This document shows, one piece after another, positions 1 to 12,464 of a stretch of 64,000 nucleotides of DNA. The stretch is from Pycnopodia helianthoides (lineage: Eukaryota > Echinodermata > Asteroidea > Forcipulatida > Asteriidae). The stretch is taken from assembly GCA_032158295.1 (NCBI GenBank), contig CM063262.1, forward strand, positions 10,859,977 through 10,923,976, written 5' to 3'. Below the pieces are notes generated by a model. The model was not told the DNA's origin, did no database searches, and saw only the letters and a list, made by a program, of their open reading frames with translations. Positions within the stretch are counted from its first letter, which is position 1. Each line of letters opens with the position of its first letter. The position numbers were made by a program, and so were the translations under genes.

Positions 1-75
1 TTACCACGCATTGAAGACCAGATTCTCACACTGTTATTGCCATTGAAAAGTTACCAGGGAACAGGCATTTACATG

Positions 76-493
76 TTAAAGACACTGGACACTGGACACC
101 TTTGGTAATTGTCAAAGACCAGTCTTCTAGTTTGGTGTATCCCAACATATGCACACAATAACAAACCTGTGAAAATTTGAACTCAATTGTTCATCGAAGT
201 TGTGAGATAATAATGGAAGAAAAAACACCCTTGTCCATGTTGTCACACGAAGTTGTGTGCTTTCAGATGCTTGAAATTTCGATTTTGAGACCTCACGCGT
301 GAGGTCTCAAAATCAATTCAAATATTTTACTGAGAAATTACTTCTTATTCAAAAACTACAACTACGTTACTTCAGAGGGAGCCGTTTCTCACAATGTTTT
401 ATACTATCAACAGCTCTCCATTGCTCGTTACCAAGTATGTTTTTATGCTAACAATTATTTTGAGTAATTACCAATAGTGTCCAGTGCCTTTAA
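76..493 (+). repeat. MITE family 1, copy 1
   Basis: Flanked by TTAA on both sides, with terminal inverted repeats TTAAAGACACTGGACAC at the left and the complement of TTAAAGGCACTGGACAC at the right. It has no coding capacity. The centre holds a 34-base perfect palindrome (281-314). Other copies lie at 29554 and 47419. Confidence 0.85.
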
Positions 494-579
494 GCAATTA
501 ATGTGCAAACTATTTTTCAATAAAAAATGAGCGAGAAAGTTTGATCGGTGTTCTGCCATTCATTTAGGTCATGGTGCAA

Positions 580-800
580 ATTTAACATAGTTGCAGTACC
601 GGCTGCTAAAATAAATGATTCAAACTGCCTCTAGCTACTGGGCAATCTCGGTGGTCTAGTTGGTAAGACATCTGCTCTAGAATGGCAAAGGTCATGGGTT
701 CGAATCCGACCCGGGTAATATGCCTTGTGGATTTTGTTTTCTTCACAGAACTCGGGGAAGTACTGAGTATACAGTCCTTTACACACACCAGACTGAAAGG
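580..800 (+). repeat. tRNA-derived SINE family b, copy 1
   Basis: Contains an A-box-like TGGTCTAGTTGGT and B box GGTTCGAATCC, spaced as in a tRNA, followed by a tail shared with 30170-30380 (GGATTTT, TTCACAG, GAGT-TACAGT). The sharing of non-tRNA tails argues against a functional tRNA gene. Confidence 0.7.
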
Positions 801-2703
801 GCACAAACCAAATAATAAAAATGTAGTATTTTAACAATACATGTATTCACATTTTGGGGGTCTGGAGCCATTTTATTGCTTAAAAATGGATGTCTGTTAT
901 AATTGGAAAAAAGTACTTTGTGTGCCTGAAGAAGGGTGTAGCCGTAGAGCCTTACACTCTTCTTCTGGCATTTCTGGGCACATGGCGATATGTCACGGAC
1001 TATGAATATTGTACAAGCTGCATTTCAGTTTTTATGTTTAATGCATCATTTGTCACACATGTTCGTATGTACCGTGTCTCGTCTGGCCCTACATGTACGT
1101 ACTCACTTGAAGTACACAATGTAAGGTAAACCTTAATGTTGAGTAGGGTGCTTGCTCTCAGCTACATATATAAAGAAGGTCGCTCATTGGCCCATCCTAC
1201 ATGTATACGCAGCGCATACTATTAGTAATACTACATGGTGTACAGGCCTTGTGCTAAAAGCTAAATAAAGTAGCCCATCAGGCTAGTAAACTGTGCGTTT
1301 CACTTGCCCCCTGCCCAGGAAGTTTTGGAAACTCATATTTTCATGTATTGTCGTTATAAGTATCTTTCTGAAAGGTAGCAATTGCAACGAGATTAATTGG
1401 GCAAATGAACTTTACATTCATATATACACTCAATACACTTTTAAAGTTTATTATTCACATCTGAAAAGGAAGAAATAATGTGAGCAATAGTAACAAGTAG
1501 GTTGGACGACTTTTAGTAACACACAGGGCAAGTTGAGAAGTGGTGTTTACTAGCCAGTAGCAGTTTTTACTAGACAATGTACACCAGGCTAGGGTGAGCC
1601 CTGATGTGCGACATGATGACATCGATGCATTGGTCTGATTACATGTACAAAAAGTTCATATAATAGTTGCAAAACATAACCCTCCATCCTCCCGACGGTG
1701 TCAGACCGGAGGTTTTGAATTATTGTTCGTATCAAGTTCATTTACTACATGTACATTGTATGTGAACTGTGTTTACGTGTGTAATGTACATGTACATGTG
1801 CAATGATTGGTAAATGTACCATCTGTACAATAAAAATTACAGTACATGTACACTGTATCTATTGTACACATGAAGGTAAAAAAAAGTAGAGATCTTGTTA
1901 GTGAGCAATTGATATGTAATGAACTCATGTCTATGGAAAACAAATCAGTCAATTATTGGTAAATGAATATATGTAAGTTTACTACGTATGTTGTGCCCTT
2001 ACTGTTTTTTCTTGCTTTGTAACGTGAGTAACCATAATGTGAATAACCATGTTTTTTGTGATTTCCAAAAAAAAAAATTATTCTAGAAGATTTGTTTTAA
2101 ATACTCTTTTACATGTATTAAATGTGCTCCATTTCATGATCTAAAAGAAATTTCCAAAGGTTGTCTCCAAAAATGTAATGTGAGTAACCAATTTTGTGTG
2201 TCTTGTATCAAACTTAAGTAACACTTGAGGAAACTCAAAGGTACATAAAAAACATAACATGAGTAACCAGAGAATTGCCTGTTTTCAAGTTTACATATTT
2301 ATCATGTTTAGGCCTATAGCATGAAATTACAAGGAAGCCAAGGAAGGTCAGCCTCTGTTGCCCTTCATGCCATTGCCTTGGCCTTGTTTTGGTGGCCTTT
2401 CAAATGGACGTGCCCTTTACAAAAAGAGAATGGCCTTGCGCTATTGTACAGATCATTGTTAATGCCTACCAATTGTACTTGTAACTTAGGGCTACATTAT
2501 AGTTTGAACAATTACCATTTGTTAACAAGTAGCCGATATTGCCTGGTGCCTACTACCCCCTATGACTTTATGTCTTGAGTGCTGAGCAATTTGACTACAT
2601 TGACATTTTTCGTATATTTTGTTCCTTTTACAAACTTGTCGGACTATACTTGTGTAATAAGCATCACTGATCTGAAGTGTGTTTTTTTTGGTTTTTTTTC
2701 TAG
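801..2703. other. No gene; TACATGTA-rich sequence
   Basis: Upstream of the gene C first exon. It contains many ACATGTACATGT words (1640-1860) and three or four copies of GTGAGTAACCA (2022-2275). Short ORFs here show no recognisable protein. Confidence 0.5.
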
Positions 2704-2762
2704 ATCAGGATCATAGCTTACAGTGTACACAGGAGCTGAAAATCACAAAAAAAATCATCAAA

Positions 2763-2859
2763 ATGGCCTGTACAATGTATGGCCTGTACAGGTCATCAAA
2801 TAAGCCCACACGTGCATACAGATTGCTCCACTTTACAATAGCAGCTGCTTTAATATCTG
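2763..2859 (+). CDS. Gene C exon: start codon and signal peptide
   Basis: The ATG at 2763 has a favourable context (A at -3, G at +4). The 32 codons read through a short polar N-terminus into a hydrophobic stretch (LLHFTIAAALIS), which looks like a secretory signal peptide, and end in phase 1 at a GTAAGT donor at 2860. A pyrimidine-rich TTTTTTTTCTAG acceptor ends at 2703, so 2704-2762 is probably 5' UTR of the same exon, with an untranslated exon further upstream that I cannot place. The phase matches the Ig exon at 14674, which is the reason for joining them; the first intron would be about 11.8 kb and full of transposons. The link between the exons is inference. The protein is secreted or membrane bound, but its function is not recognisable. 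Confidence 0.6.
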
Positions 2860-5146
2860 GTAAGTATTTACAGTAAAACACTAGGCATATTCAGTTCAGC
2901 TCAGTTTATTTTCCGCACTTTGAAATATCAACTAGAGCTACAAGTGGGTGTCGGGATATTCATGTTAATGATGACATCACTTACCGAAACATAACGTTGA
3001 ATGATTCTGATTCATGATTTAATCGATTTTGGCTTGCAACCCATTTTGTTTTAAACTTTTAAAAACCTATTAACAGAGGGTGCTGTTAAATTTGATAATT
3101 TTAATGTTACTTTTTTGAATAGGTCAAGGTTGTTTGTAGTTGCTGCCTTCAAATCAAAATTTTCTTGGCGACTTTAACCAAGTTTTGTGGGATCAAAACA
3201 TTGGAATTTGGATCACAACTAATTACTGTTCCATGTCTTTAGTAGCTTTAGGTACATTTCTCTTTTGTCACATGTCCATAACCTTTTCTGTGATGTACAT
3301 TTTGAATATTTTGTTCATTTGATCGGTGTTATTTTTTATGCAGTGGTCATCATAGCAGTCGGGGGGCTTGAGCCCACCCTCTCCAAGATTGTAAACAAAA
3401 ATTGTTTGATTGATTTTTTGGTCATTTATTTAAAAATCTTCTAAATAAATTTGAAAAAATTAGACCCCCTCCCCCCCAAAAGCCAAATCCTGGATGCGCC
3501 ACTACTGATAATTTAAAGTATGATTCTGGTGAGACCACATCAGCCTTCAACATGAGAAATTCCCCAACCAAGATTAATTTGAGTAACAATTGAAACAGAA
3601 CAGTAAGTTGTGTTAGTGGATTTCTAATGTAAAGTCTATAAATTGACTAATTTGTAAACTACCAACTGTACAAAAATAGTCATACAGTTGTAAATTTTGA
3701 CGAGCCCAATGTTTTCTTAGTAGGACATGCTCTATCAAGTTATTTTCATTTCATTGTTTTTCGGAATGATACATTATTACAAAAATTTGGTCAAAGGTCA
3801 CAATAACATGTACATGTAGGTCACGTGACCTACTTTTAACAAAAATAATTTTTGACAAAAGAATTGATTTTAGCATGCAATTCTCATTATTTTAATACAA
3901 AATTTGCATATATTTGATTACAATTAACATGGTTATGACATATTTGTACCAAAAGGGTGGTATTGTACTAAAAAAATGTCAGATTTTTGTGGTTTTTGCC
4001 CTGACCACATGGTAGGTCGGATCGGGCTAAAATTTGGTGTGCATTCATGGCTCATTAGGACCTACAAGTACAACAATTTTTATCAAAATTGGAAGACATA
4101 AGGTAAAAAAGTGCGTTGGTCTGACATGGAATGACCCCATAATGCATGACTTTTTCTTTCTTTTTTTATTAAAAAATTATTGAATAATTTAAATAAATTT
4201 TGTTAGTCTGTATTTTTTTACAATTTGTTAAACTTTGGGTGGTAAACCGATGAAACAATTTACATGAATAAGACACACAGGACCTATTCGAAAGACGAAG
4301 CAATAGTTCAATGTTGAATTCCTTCCTCCATGGTTGAATACAGAGATGAAAGTACGTACTACATGTACTACACCTACATGTACTAGGGCATTTGGAAATT
4401 GTTCACTTTAACTTCCGATTTGGACCGGAAGACAGGGTCGCATCTGTGCAATGCTTGTTCACCGATCCAAGATCTTTCCGAAAATGCAAAGATTTAAAAA
4501 TGTTGTTGAGTGGTTCAGGAGTTTAGATTTTTTAAATTATTAAACTTTGATTTTTTGTATTTCAACACCTGATGATTTCATAATGAAAGCACATTTGAAA
4601 ATGCAAAATATGTTAAGGTCTCAAGTGGTACATGTGGTAAATTTGAAGGTTGTGTGACCTTCAAAATGTACATGTATATCTTCTGAAGAAATTTTCTGAA
4701 GAAACATGGTTGATTTTGTTCACGAACAAGCTTTTATTGATATTGTCTAAAAGTAAACTATTTGCACTGCTGTGCACACCACGGGCTCAAGATTCTACAT
4801 TAATTTTAGGTATGGGTTGAAACGATTGGCATCCACATGTAGAATCCTGAGTCTGGCAATAAAACCTTCCTTTACAGAGGGAGGGAGGGAAACAGTTTAT
4901 TCACTCCCACCCCCTGTAGTCGCAGCTGACCACCCTCCCCATCCCACCCAACTCCGAACCTGCCAGAAAGGCGACTGATAGAAATCATTTACACTTTACC
5001 TTCTTTAATCTTACATATACGTTTGACAGTTTAACTGGTGGGAAAGCCCTTTCTGCATGTTCTGCCATAAAATTCGAGTTCAACACCCAATAAAACCTAC
5101 CTGCGAGAGACCCCATATTACTCTTGACTACTGCCTCCCGGAGCAT
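2860..5146. other. Gene C intron, nothing recognised
   Basis: AT-rich intron sequence with short C-runs and ACATGTAC words. No coding or repeat family identified. Confidence 0.5.
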
Positions 5147-6845
5147 TCAAGTAGTGCCTTGGCGTCTGCTGACCTTTTCCACTTCCGTGTAAGTCTTGCG
5201 AGTTGCCCATCTACAATGGTCCATAACCTGTTGCTCGGTAGCCCTTAAAATTCTACCTTGTCTAGCTTGGGAATGACGACCAATGGTGTGGTTGAACAGA
5301 AGTTCCCCTCCCTCAATCCTCATTATTTCACATATCCTGGTGCGACCTAAATCTGCTGCTTGGTCTCCTGTCCACCACATGCACAGGAAGAAAGCCAGGT
5401 CTCTGAGATAGTTCATGTACATATACATGTACCATTTATCTGTGAATAAACTTTTCACCATCTGCTGGAAGACTTGGCAAGCGGCCCCTTATCTCCCCCA
5501 CTAGCCATCTGATCTTGTCTGAGAATATCGGGATTGCCTGCTTCAGCTTGAAATGAGCTTCTGCCTGCTCCAGTCTGATATCGGGTATTTTTGAGTTCGT
5601 CTTGCCCACTGAGTTAGAATACGCCCTCAGCTGCCCCTTGTAGGAGTCGACCGTTCCAGCTGCTAAGTAATGCTCACATCCACATGCGAATGAATTGTGC
5701 TTCCCCATGTTCGCACATCCTAACAGGTGCACCTGCGTTCTACCCTTGGAGTCCTGGTCGATCAAAAGTTATGTCATCCAGAGTTAGCAGTGCTCTAATT
5801 TCCATGGAATCAGCTCGGTGACTGAAAGAATCCACAAATCGCCAGTAAAGTATCTCGTCCCTCATAGAAGTTGTGAAGCAAACAGGAGTGATGTCATTAA
5901 GGTGGCGCATACAATGCAAATGAGCAGCATTCTTTGACTATCAAGGAGGCCGCTGGAAAACTAACATAAAACTCTTGCATTTACCCACAAATCGCTGTAG
6001 CGGCTCTAGCAGCACAGCACCCTCTGCCAAAATACTCTCCCGCACCTGGGGAAATGACTATTTCTTCTTGTCTGGTATCCAAAATGACCTGGTACAAGAA
6101 CACATCCCCAAACCCAGATGGATAATGCGTGTTTTCGCTCAAGTTGACTCTTATTTAAGTTTACAAAGTAGCCTAGTTGAGTTTGCATAATATAGCAGTA
6201 AGCAGACCATATACAAAGCTTGCCGTTCTTGTAAAGGCCCATCTGGAGTGTCACCCGAACACTGAAAAAGATAATACAAAATCCATCCTACTTAAATAGA
6301 TTCCCGATATCGGCTCTGCATTCCCCAATAAGTTGGTCGTCTATCCAAACTTCTGTTGATAACCCTGTTTTTTTACCAAGTTGAATGGCAAAACCCAATA
6401 GTGGAGTACACGGACTGTGTACATGTATGTGCTGTACTTGAACCCAAATGGTAAGGTTGTGTCTACAAAGTAGTACCCTGCTCATTCGAAACCACAGAAT
6501 AGACCTCCCCTATAAGAAAACTTGCTTGTACATGTAACCCTGAGCATCATCGGTACCTGAAAAAAACAACCACATTTACAATGTATCTACCGACTTGGCA
6601 ATGCTTCCCAAGGGGACCAAAGTGAATTGCGTATCCTTACACCGCAAATTGGGCCCCTTCATTGATAGCACCAGTCTGGGTTTACTTTGCTCTAATGATG
6701 GAGCATTAACCCATCTGGGGGGAAATACCTGATCCTCCTTGACCTTCCCCAGTAACTCTACTGATCCTTCAACAAGTCGTTTTGTAATTGTATCATTGAT
6801 ATATGGCACGAATGGTCTGCAGATTGGCACATTTGCTAAATACAT
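5147..6845 (-). mobile_element. Decayed DIRS-like tyrosine-recombinase retroelement
   Basis: On the minus strand, broken frames in order: reverse transcriptase start (VNAPSLEQSKPRLVLSM, 6845-6576), a WIDD segment in the place of YxDD (6485-6288), the LGYFVNLNKSQLE segment (6254-6006), then GRTQVHLLGC with ACGCEHYLAAGTVDSYKGQL (5765-5436) and a tyrosine-recombinase core FLCMWWTGDQAADLGR and LLFNHTIG (5461-5147). The RT followed by a tyrosine recombinase is the DIRS/Ngaro arrangement. Multiple frameshifts and stops show it is dead. It sits in the first intron of gene C. The family call is from remembered motifs. Confidence 0.65.
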
Positions 6846-7095
6846 ACACAGCGGGATGCCTTTGTTAAATGCTCAGAGTTGAAACATTCACCTTTTCTCT
6901 TGGGACGTTGATGACTTTATCATCATCCTTTAGTGGTGGAATACAAGTGGAAGGTTTTTGGTTGGTTACTTTGGTTGTGATACTTTCTCAAGAGTATGCT
7001 GATGCATTAGATCATTGCAACAGACATTCGATGCTGTTTGGCATAAAGGCCTCCTTTCAAAACTGGACAACCAAATGGTATCCATTATACAATTG

Positions 7096-7194
7096 TTGCA
7101 CGCTGTGACGGGGTTCATGGTGTTTTGTACACCCGAGGGGGAAAATGGCACCCGAGGCGAAGCAAACCCATGGACCCCCGTCACAGCGTGCAAC
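7096..7194. repeat. Short inverted-repeat element
   Basis: The arms TTGCACGCTGTGACGGG and CCCGTCACAGCGTGCAA lie about 70 bases apart. It interrupts the LINE fragment, immediately before the MITE-like element at 7200. Confidence 0.6.
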
Positions 7195-7199
7195 AATCG

Positions 7200-7575
7200 T
7201 TTTGTTATACCTTGGTAACATTATGATTCCTCTTCTCGAAGTTCTGTTTTCATCTTCAAACATTATTACGACGGAGTATAAACCACTAGTTTAATAAGCA
7301 GATGAACAGTTGTTCAAATAAGAAACAATTCTTCACTGTTCCCTCGAACCCGCAGTTGTTTTGTACAAAGCGCTGGAAATTGACCAATGGTACGGTACGA
7401 TCAAGGTAATGTACATGTACACTGGTAAACAAAACTCATGTTACCCTCTGGCGCTGTGCGTCATGCGTTGTGCGCATCCTTAGCCATGGTACATGTACAT
7501 GCGTTTTTGGATCACATCACATGATTGGTTCTCGACCAATAAAACTTCACAATTTGTTACCGAGGTATAACAAGA
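7200..7575. repeat. MITE-like element with TTGTTATACC ends
   Basis: Left TTGTTATACCTTGGTAACA and right TTGTTACCGAGGTATAACAA are inverted. The body (CGATCAAGGTAATGTAC, ATCACATCA-ATG) recurs at 38040-38430. Confidence 0.65.
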
Positions 7576-8167
7576 TGAAGTCTTTGGTAGTCTCTTTCAA
7601 ACATGAGTAGACATTCATCCACATCCCCAACCTACTGTCCCCAACTTCACTTCATGAATGAATTTCTCCAAGAGATCAGTCAAGTGGTTTTCCTTGGATT
7701 TACCCTTACTACACAGTTGTCTTGGGTACCACACATCACAGAAAAGGCCAAAACCATCTCTCATGTCTCTAGGCTACAACGGCATGAACATTTTTTTTTC
7801 TCCATCTTGCATTGCCCCGAGTGTACAAGGCCTGTGTGAGACATATGATGGAGTACGTATCACCGGTATGAAATTAATGCTCCCCCTGTACGTTCTCTGC
7901 TCCCAGGACTCACTGTAGAGGAAATGTCACAGAATGTTCCCTGACGTCCCCCTGGCCTGGAGCCTCTGCAACTAGACAGGTGGTATCCATAACTGCAAGT
8001 CCTCAGCAATCCTTCACACCATACTACACTCTCTGAGACTATCTTGGGGATCTAGAGGCCTGAGAAGTTCAAATAATCTCTGACCAGACATTTTTTCAGT
8101 TCAGCGTGAGAATCATCTTGAGTCTCACCCCAACTATCTTTGTATACACAAAAATAATAATAAACTA

Positions 8168-8688
8168 GAGCTTAAGTGTTTGTACGAACAAACACCGAGG
8201 TGTTCGTCTATTAATGGGTTGTGTCAACGCCTGAGCTATTGCAATTAGTTGAATTTGGTGCCATAACTGTTTTGTGGCGTGCCTAACAAGCTACACACTT
8301 CAGCGAAAGTCTAACAAAAGCACAAGATTAAAGGCCTGACGTTTGATTGTTAGCGAAGTTTCCATGGACGGCTGTTTTAGAGACTAACAAAGCTATTGCC
8401 AAAATCAGATTGCGGAACCTTGAACAGAGACTAGAGTACAAAGCATGTTTGGACTATGGACTTTGCGGTCAAAATAGCGAAAAGCCGCTCACAATGCAAC
8501 TGGTATAGATCACGTAATGTGTGTGTTTACGGTGCAATTATTTTCGCAGATGATACAGAAGTTGTGGCGTCATGATGACGTCATCGGGTGTCAAATAACA
8601 AGCAATTTAAGTTCAAAAAGTGACGTCACGCCAATGCCTGTATGTCTCTGAATATTATAGCTACAGTAATTATATTTGGTCATATTTG
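8168..8688. repeat. Foldback family FB, rearranged copy
   Basis: Starts with a hairpin GTGTTTGTACGAACAAACAC. 8290-8535 matches 10990-11235 directly, while 8565-8660 matches 11855-11950 in reverse, so this is an internally deleted and inverted derivative of the element at 10428-12125. Confidence 0.65.
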
Positions 8689-9100
8689 GTTCAAGGATGA
8701 ACACATCTAGTTTGTAAAGCCTTTTACCTGGCATCAAATGCTCTTACTGATTAATTTCTACATGTAAGTCATTAGTTTTTGACATTATCATGAGGATGAA
8801 AGAAAGATATATTAAAGCTAAATAATTTCATCGTCATTAACAATTTACAAGTCAACTGTGAGAAGAGAAAATAATAATGATCCATCAAAGCCTTTAAAAA
8901 TATTGTGTTCATCCTTATTAAAAAATAATCGCCATAACAATTACCGGTAGCCATTAACGAGAGGCAGTTATTGTTCCCTTTGGAACTAACAGATCTGAAC
9001 CTGACATAATTTGTTATTCAATGACAATATTAACGAAAATGACGCTGTTGACCTTTTTGCTCTGCATTGTAAAAGTAATTTCATGTATCATTTTTTGTTA
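8689..9100 (+). repeat. 412-base direct repeat, copy 1
   Basis: Nearly identical to 10017-10428, with only a handful of differences seen by eye. Starts GTTCAAGGATGAACAC and ends CATTTTTTGTTA. Confidence 0.85.
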
Positions 9101-10016
9101 ATACTATTTTTTTAATAGTTTTTATACGCAGCATTATTATTATTACTTTAAATTACGTGCTTATCTTTGAGTTACTTATATATATATATGTGTCGTCTAA
9201 ATTCATTCATTGGCTTGTTTTCATTTTATTTTATATAGACCTAGAATTGGAAAACAGTTTTTGTTTGCATCTATGTATTTCATATGTATTTGTTACTATT
9301 CTTATTACTATTTTGTTTATATTTTCTTTTTTCTTTTTTTTTTGGGGGGGGGGGGGGGGTTCATACACTTTATTGCAGCCTTTTCCTTTTATGGGAAATT
9401 CAACTTCTCTAAATTGTTTAAACACTGCATGCAAATTAGAGTTACTTTGGAATGATTCCTGAAAGTGTAATAAAGTTGACAATTGTTTATTTGAATATGT
9501 ATGAAAATATTGTGTGGAAAAAAAAATATTTATATTATAATTATAGAGGCAAAAGCGGCAATTTTTATTTTATGCAAATTAGGCCTATTTCCCCTACTTC
9601 CTTTTTCTACTTTTTTGATATGCTGTTTGGGAAGGTTTCAAGAGACACTTGGAAAAAAAAAATCATTTTTGTTGCAATTTTGTCTATGTCAAACCATACA
9701 TTGACTAGACTACTATTCCTTATTCCATCTTGGTCCGAAGACCTTCGTGGTCTGATTATTTTCGACCCCATCTCTTATGCTTGAGTTTGCTGAAAAGATG
9801 TTTAGGCCTAGTTTTCAAGACTCTTGCAGTATATTACTAGAATCGTAGTTCAAATTTCAAAATACATCCAAGGCTTGTTATTTACGTACAATATTGTCCT
9901 CCTCGCAAATATTGTCATTGAAAACAGATTATTTCAGGTTAAAAAGTGATAAGTCCTTGTAGGGAACGAAGTGCCTCTCATTAACGGCTACCGGTAATTT
10001 CTATGGCGATTATTTT
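9101..10016. other. Spacer between the 412-base repeats
   Basis: AT-rich, no gene recognised. It contains a T-run followed by 16 G at 9344-9359, and near 9800-10012 a segment resembling 36361-36600 in reverse (a worn repeat). Confidence 0.5.
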
Positions 10017-10428
10017 GTTCAAGGATGAACACATCTAGTTTGTAAAGCCTTTTACCTGGCATCAAATGCTCTTACTGATTAATTTCTACATGTAAGTCAT
10101 TAGTTTTTGACATTATCATGAGGATGAAAGAAAGATATATTAAAGCTAAATAATTTCATCGTCATTAACAATTTACAAGTCAACTGTGAGAAGAGAAAAA
10201 AATAATGATCCATCAAAGCCTTTAAAAATATTGTGTTCATCCTTATTAAAAAATAATCGCCATAACAAAAACCGGTAGCCATTAACGAGAGGCAGTTATT
10301 GTTCCCTTTGGAACTACCAGATCTGAACCTGACATAATTTGTTATTTAATGACAATATTAACGAAAATGACGCTGTTGACATTTTTGCTCTGCATTGTAA
10401 AAGTAATTTCATGTATCATTTTTTGTTA
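10017..10428 (+). repeat. 412-base direct repeat, copy 2
   Basis: Copy of 8689-9100. Its right end coincides with the left hairpin of the FB element at 10428. A reverse copy of its GAGAGGCA / ACCGGTAGCC segment lies just left of it at about 9970-10012. Confidence 0.85.
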
Positions 10429-12125
10429 GGTGTTCGGGCCAACAGCCCGGAACACCTCTTATTTTTGTTCGTTTTTTTTTTCTTCTTCTTTATACTTCTT
10501 CTTCTTCTTTATACTTCTTCTTCTTCTTCTTCTGTCCGTCCCTTGTCCGGTAACAAATGAACCTTTCCCAAATTTGTATGAACTTGAAACTTTACGCATA
10601 GTTAGATATTCATTAGGAGAAGAAACCGTTGAAGTTACGTCATGATGACGTCATCCGTTCTTGAGTTATTAAAATTCAAAGTTTAATATTTCAAAAAATC
10701 ATAACTTTTGATCTACACAAGGGATTCTTACAATCGATACATCATCGGAAAGGTCGTTAAAAACTCCGTAAACGCCTCGCAGACATGACCCCATTTTGAC
10801 CTTGTCTTCTGGTTCAAATCAGAATTTTGTTCCCCCATTGGTCGTGCATAAAGATTTTACACGCACAACAAGTGTAGTATGCAGTGCAGAGTCACGCTCC
10901 AGTGATTGTACCATAATAATTATTATTTGCGAATCGTTAATTATCATGAAAATACATTGTATTATGGTTATTTCTAGTGGCCAAGAATAACTCTTCGTAA
11001 AAGCATTACAAGCTGCACAATTTAGCAAAAGTCTAAACAAGCTTTTGATTGTTAGCGAGGTTTGCATAGACGGCTGTTTTAGAGACTAACAAAGCTATTG
11101 CCGAAATCAGGATGCGTGAACCTTGAACAGAGACTAGAGTACAAGCATGTTTGGACTTCGCCCCCTTGCGGTCAATAGAACGAAAAGCCGCTCACATTGC
11201 AACTGGTATAGATCACGGATTGTGTGTGTTTTCAGTGCGGTTATTTTCCCGCGGTTTAACAGCGTGTCAATGCATACCCGATTTCAACCGGAAGTGAAGG
11301 TCAAATAGGTAACATCTCTGTGGCAAAGTTTGAGAACGCCTTTGGACCTATAACATGATGTAAAATCTGTGAGTAGTGTGTGTGTAAAAAGTATGAATAT
11401 TTCTTAAAGTATGAAATTTGAAACTTTCAACTTCCGGTTTAAACAGGAAGTCAAGGTCAAATGGTGTAACACTTTGTGTTGTAATTGCTACATTTTTCAA
11501 GACCTCCCCGATGATGTATAGATTGAAATAATAGCTAACGTACTTCTCGAGTTATGAATTTATGAAGTATTAAACTTTGTTTTAGTGTATTTTGACACCT
11601 GATGCGTCATCATAACGTCACAACTACCTGGTGGAGGTTTTATCCATGTCCTAATGTGGTATTAATTTGAAGTTGATCAGATATACTAAAATAAATAATT
11701 TTACCGAGAAAGTGTTTTTTTTAAGAATTACACAAAGGCAAACTTTGACCTTCCGGTACGACCGTAGGTAAAGGTCATGTGAATTTTGCGTTAACTTTTC
11801 AAATGTTGCCCATGTCTTTGTGTATCATATGCCAAAAGTTGAATTGTGTAACTTTATTATTCAGAGACATACAGGCATGGGCATGAGGTCACTTTTTGAC
11901 CTTAAATGGCTTGTAATTTGACACCTGATGACGTAATCATGACGTCACAACTTACTCGGCTTCTGCTAGTTATGTTCTAACTTCACATGAAGTTTCAAGT
12001 TGATCAAAGGTTTACAAGTATGCGTTTGCTTGCGGACAAAGCCCACTGAGAAGAATAAGTAAAACTAAAAAAAAAAAAAAAACGAACAAAAACAATGAGT
12101 TGTTCGTGCTGTTGCACGAACACCT
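10428..12125. mobile_element. Foldback element FB, complete copy
   Basis: About 1.7 kb bounded by long terminal inverted repeats, each capped by its own hairpin: AGGTGTTCGGGCC / GGCCC-like GAACACCT on the left (10428-10457) and GTTGTTCGTGC / GCACGAACACC on the right (12100-12125), followed inwards by GAACAAAAA and poly-A/T. Inside are repeated hairpins based on ACTTCCGG/CCGGAAGT, AGGTCA words and TGACGTCA palindromes. No transposase frame is seen. A non-autonomous foldback transposon is the best description. Confidence 0.65.
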
Positions 12126-12464
12126 AAAAAAAAAAACATGTTACATATACAATTTAATGGGAGAAAACTAGAAAAAATGTATTTAGAGGTGGGAAAATAG
12201 AATTACACAAATGTAGTTGTTGCAAACTGCTCACCAACCAAAAGGACTTATTGTATAAATTTATACTGGGATACGTTTTAAGATTGAATTTAAGATCAAC
12301 TGTGCATTTACATGTACGTGTACTGTACATTAATCGCTCAAAGAGTAAACTAAAAAGTGTTCAAAAGAAAGAGGGTCGCAGCTATCCAGTGTCAATACAA
12401 CTGGTTAGTTGACTGTATTTCAAGGGGATCAACCATTTTTTTCTTCATCTTTTTAGGCTCTATT

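Larger units (their letters stand above)
7010..8165 (+). mobile_element. LINE fragment, split by MITE-like insertions
   Basis: Non-LTR reverse transcriptase pieces on the plus strand: QQTFDAVWHKGLLSKLDN (about 7010-7090) and, after an interruption, VVFLGFTLTTQLSWVPHI (7658-7760), with degraded continuation and an AATAATAATAA tail near 8155. FD-VWH and FLG-L--LSW-HI are standard RT landmarks of Jockey/CR1-type LINEs. Frameshifted and inactive. Confidence 0.65.

Noticed and set aside
640..716. Possible tRNA genes (also at 19624, 24713, 30231, 45641, 51188)
   Set aside because: A and B boxes are present, but the copies share long non-tRNA tails and the cloverleaf arms do not pair cleanly. They are tRNA-derived SINEs.
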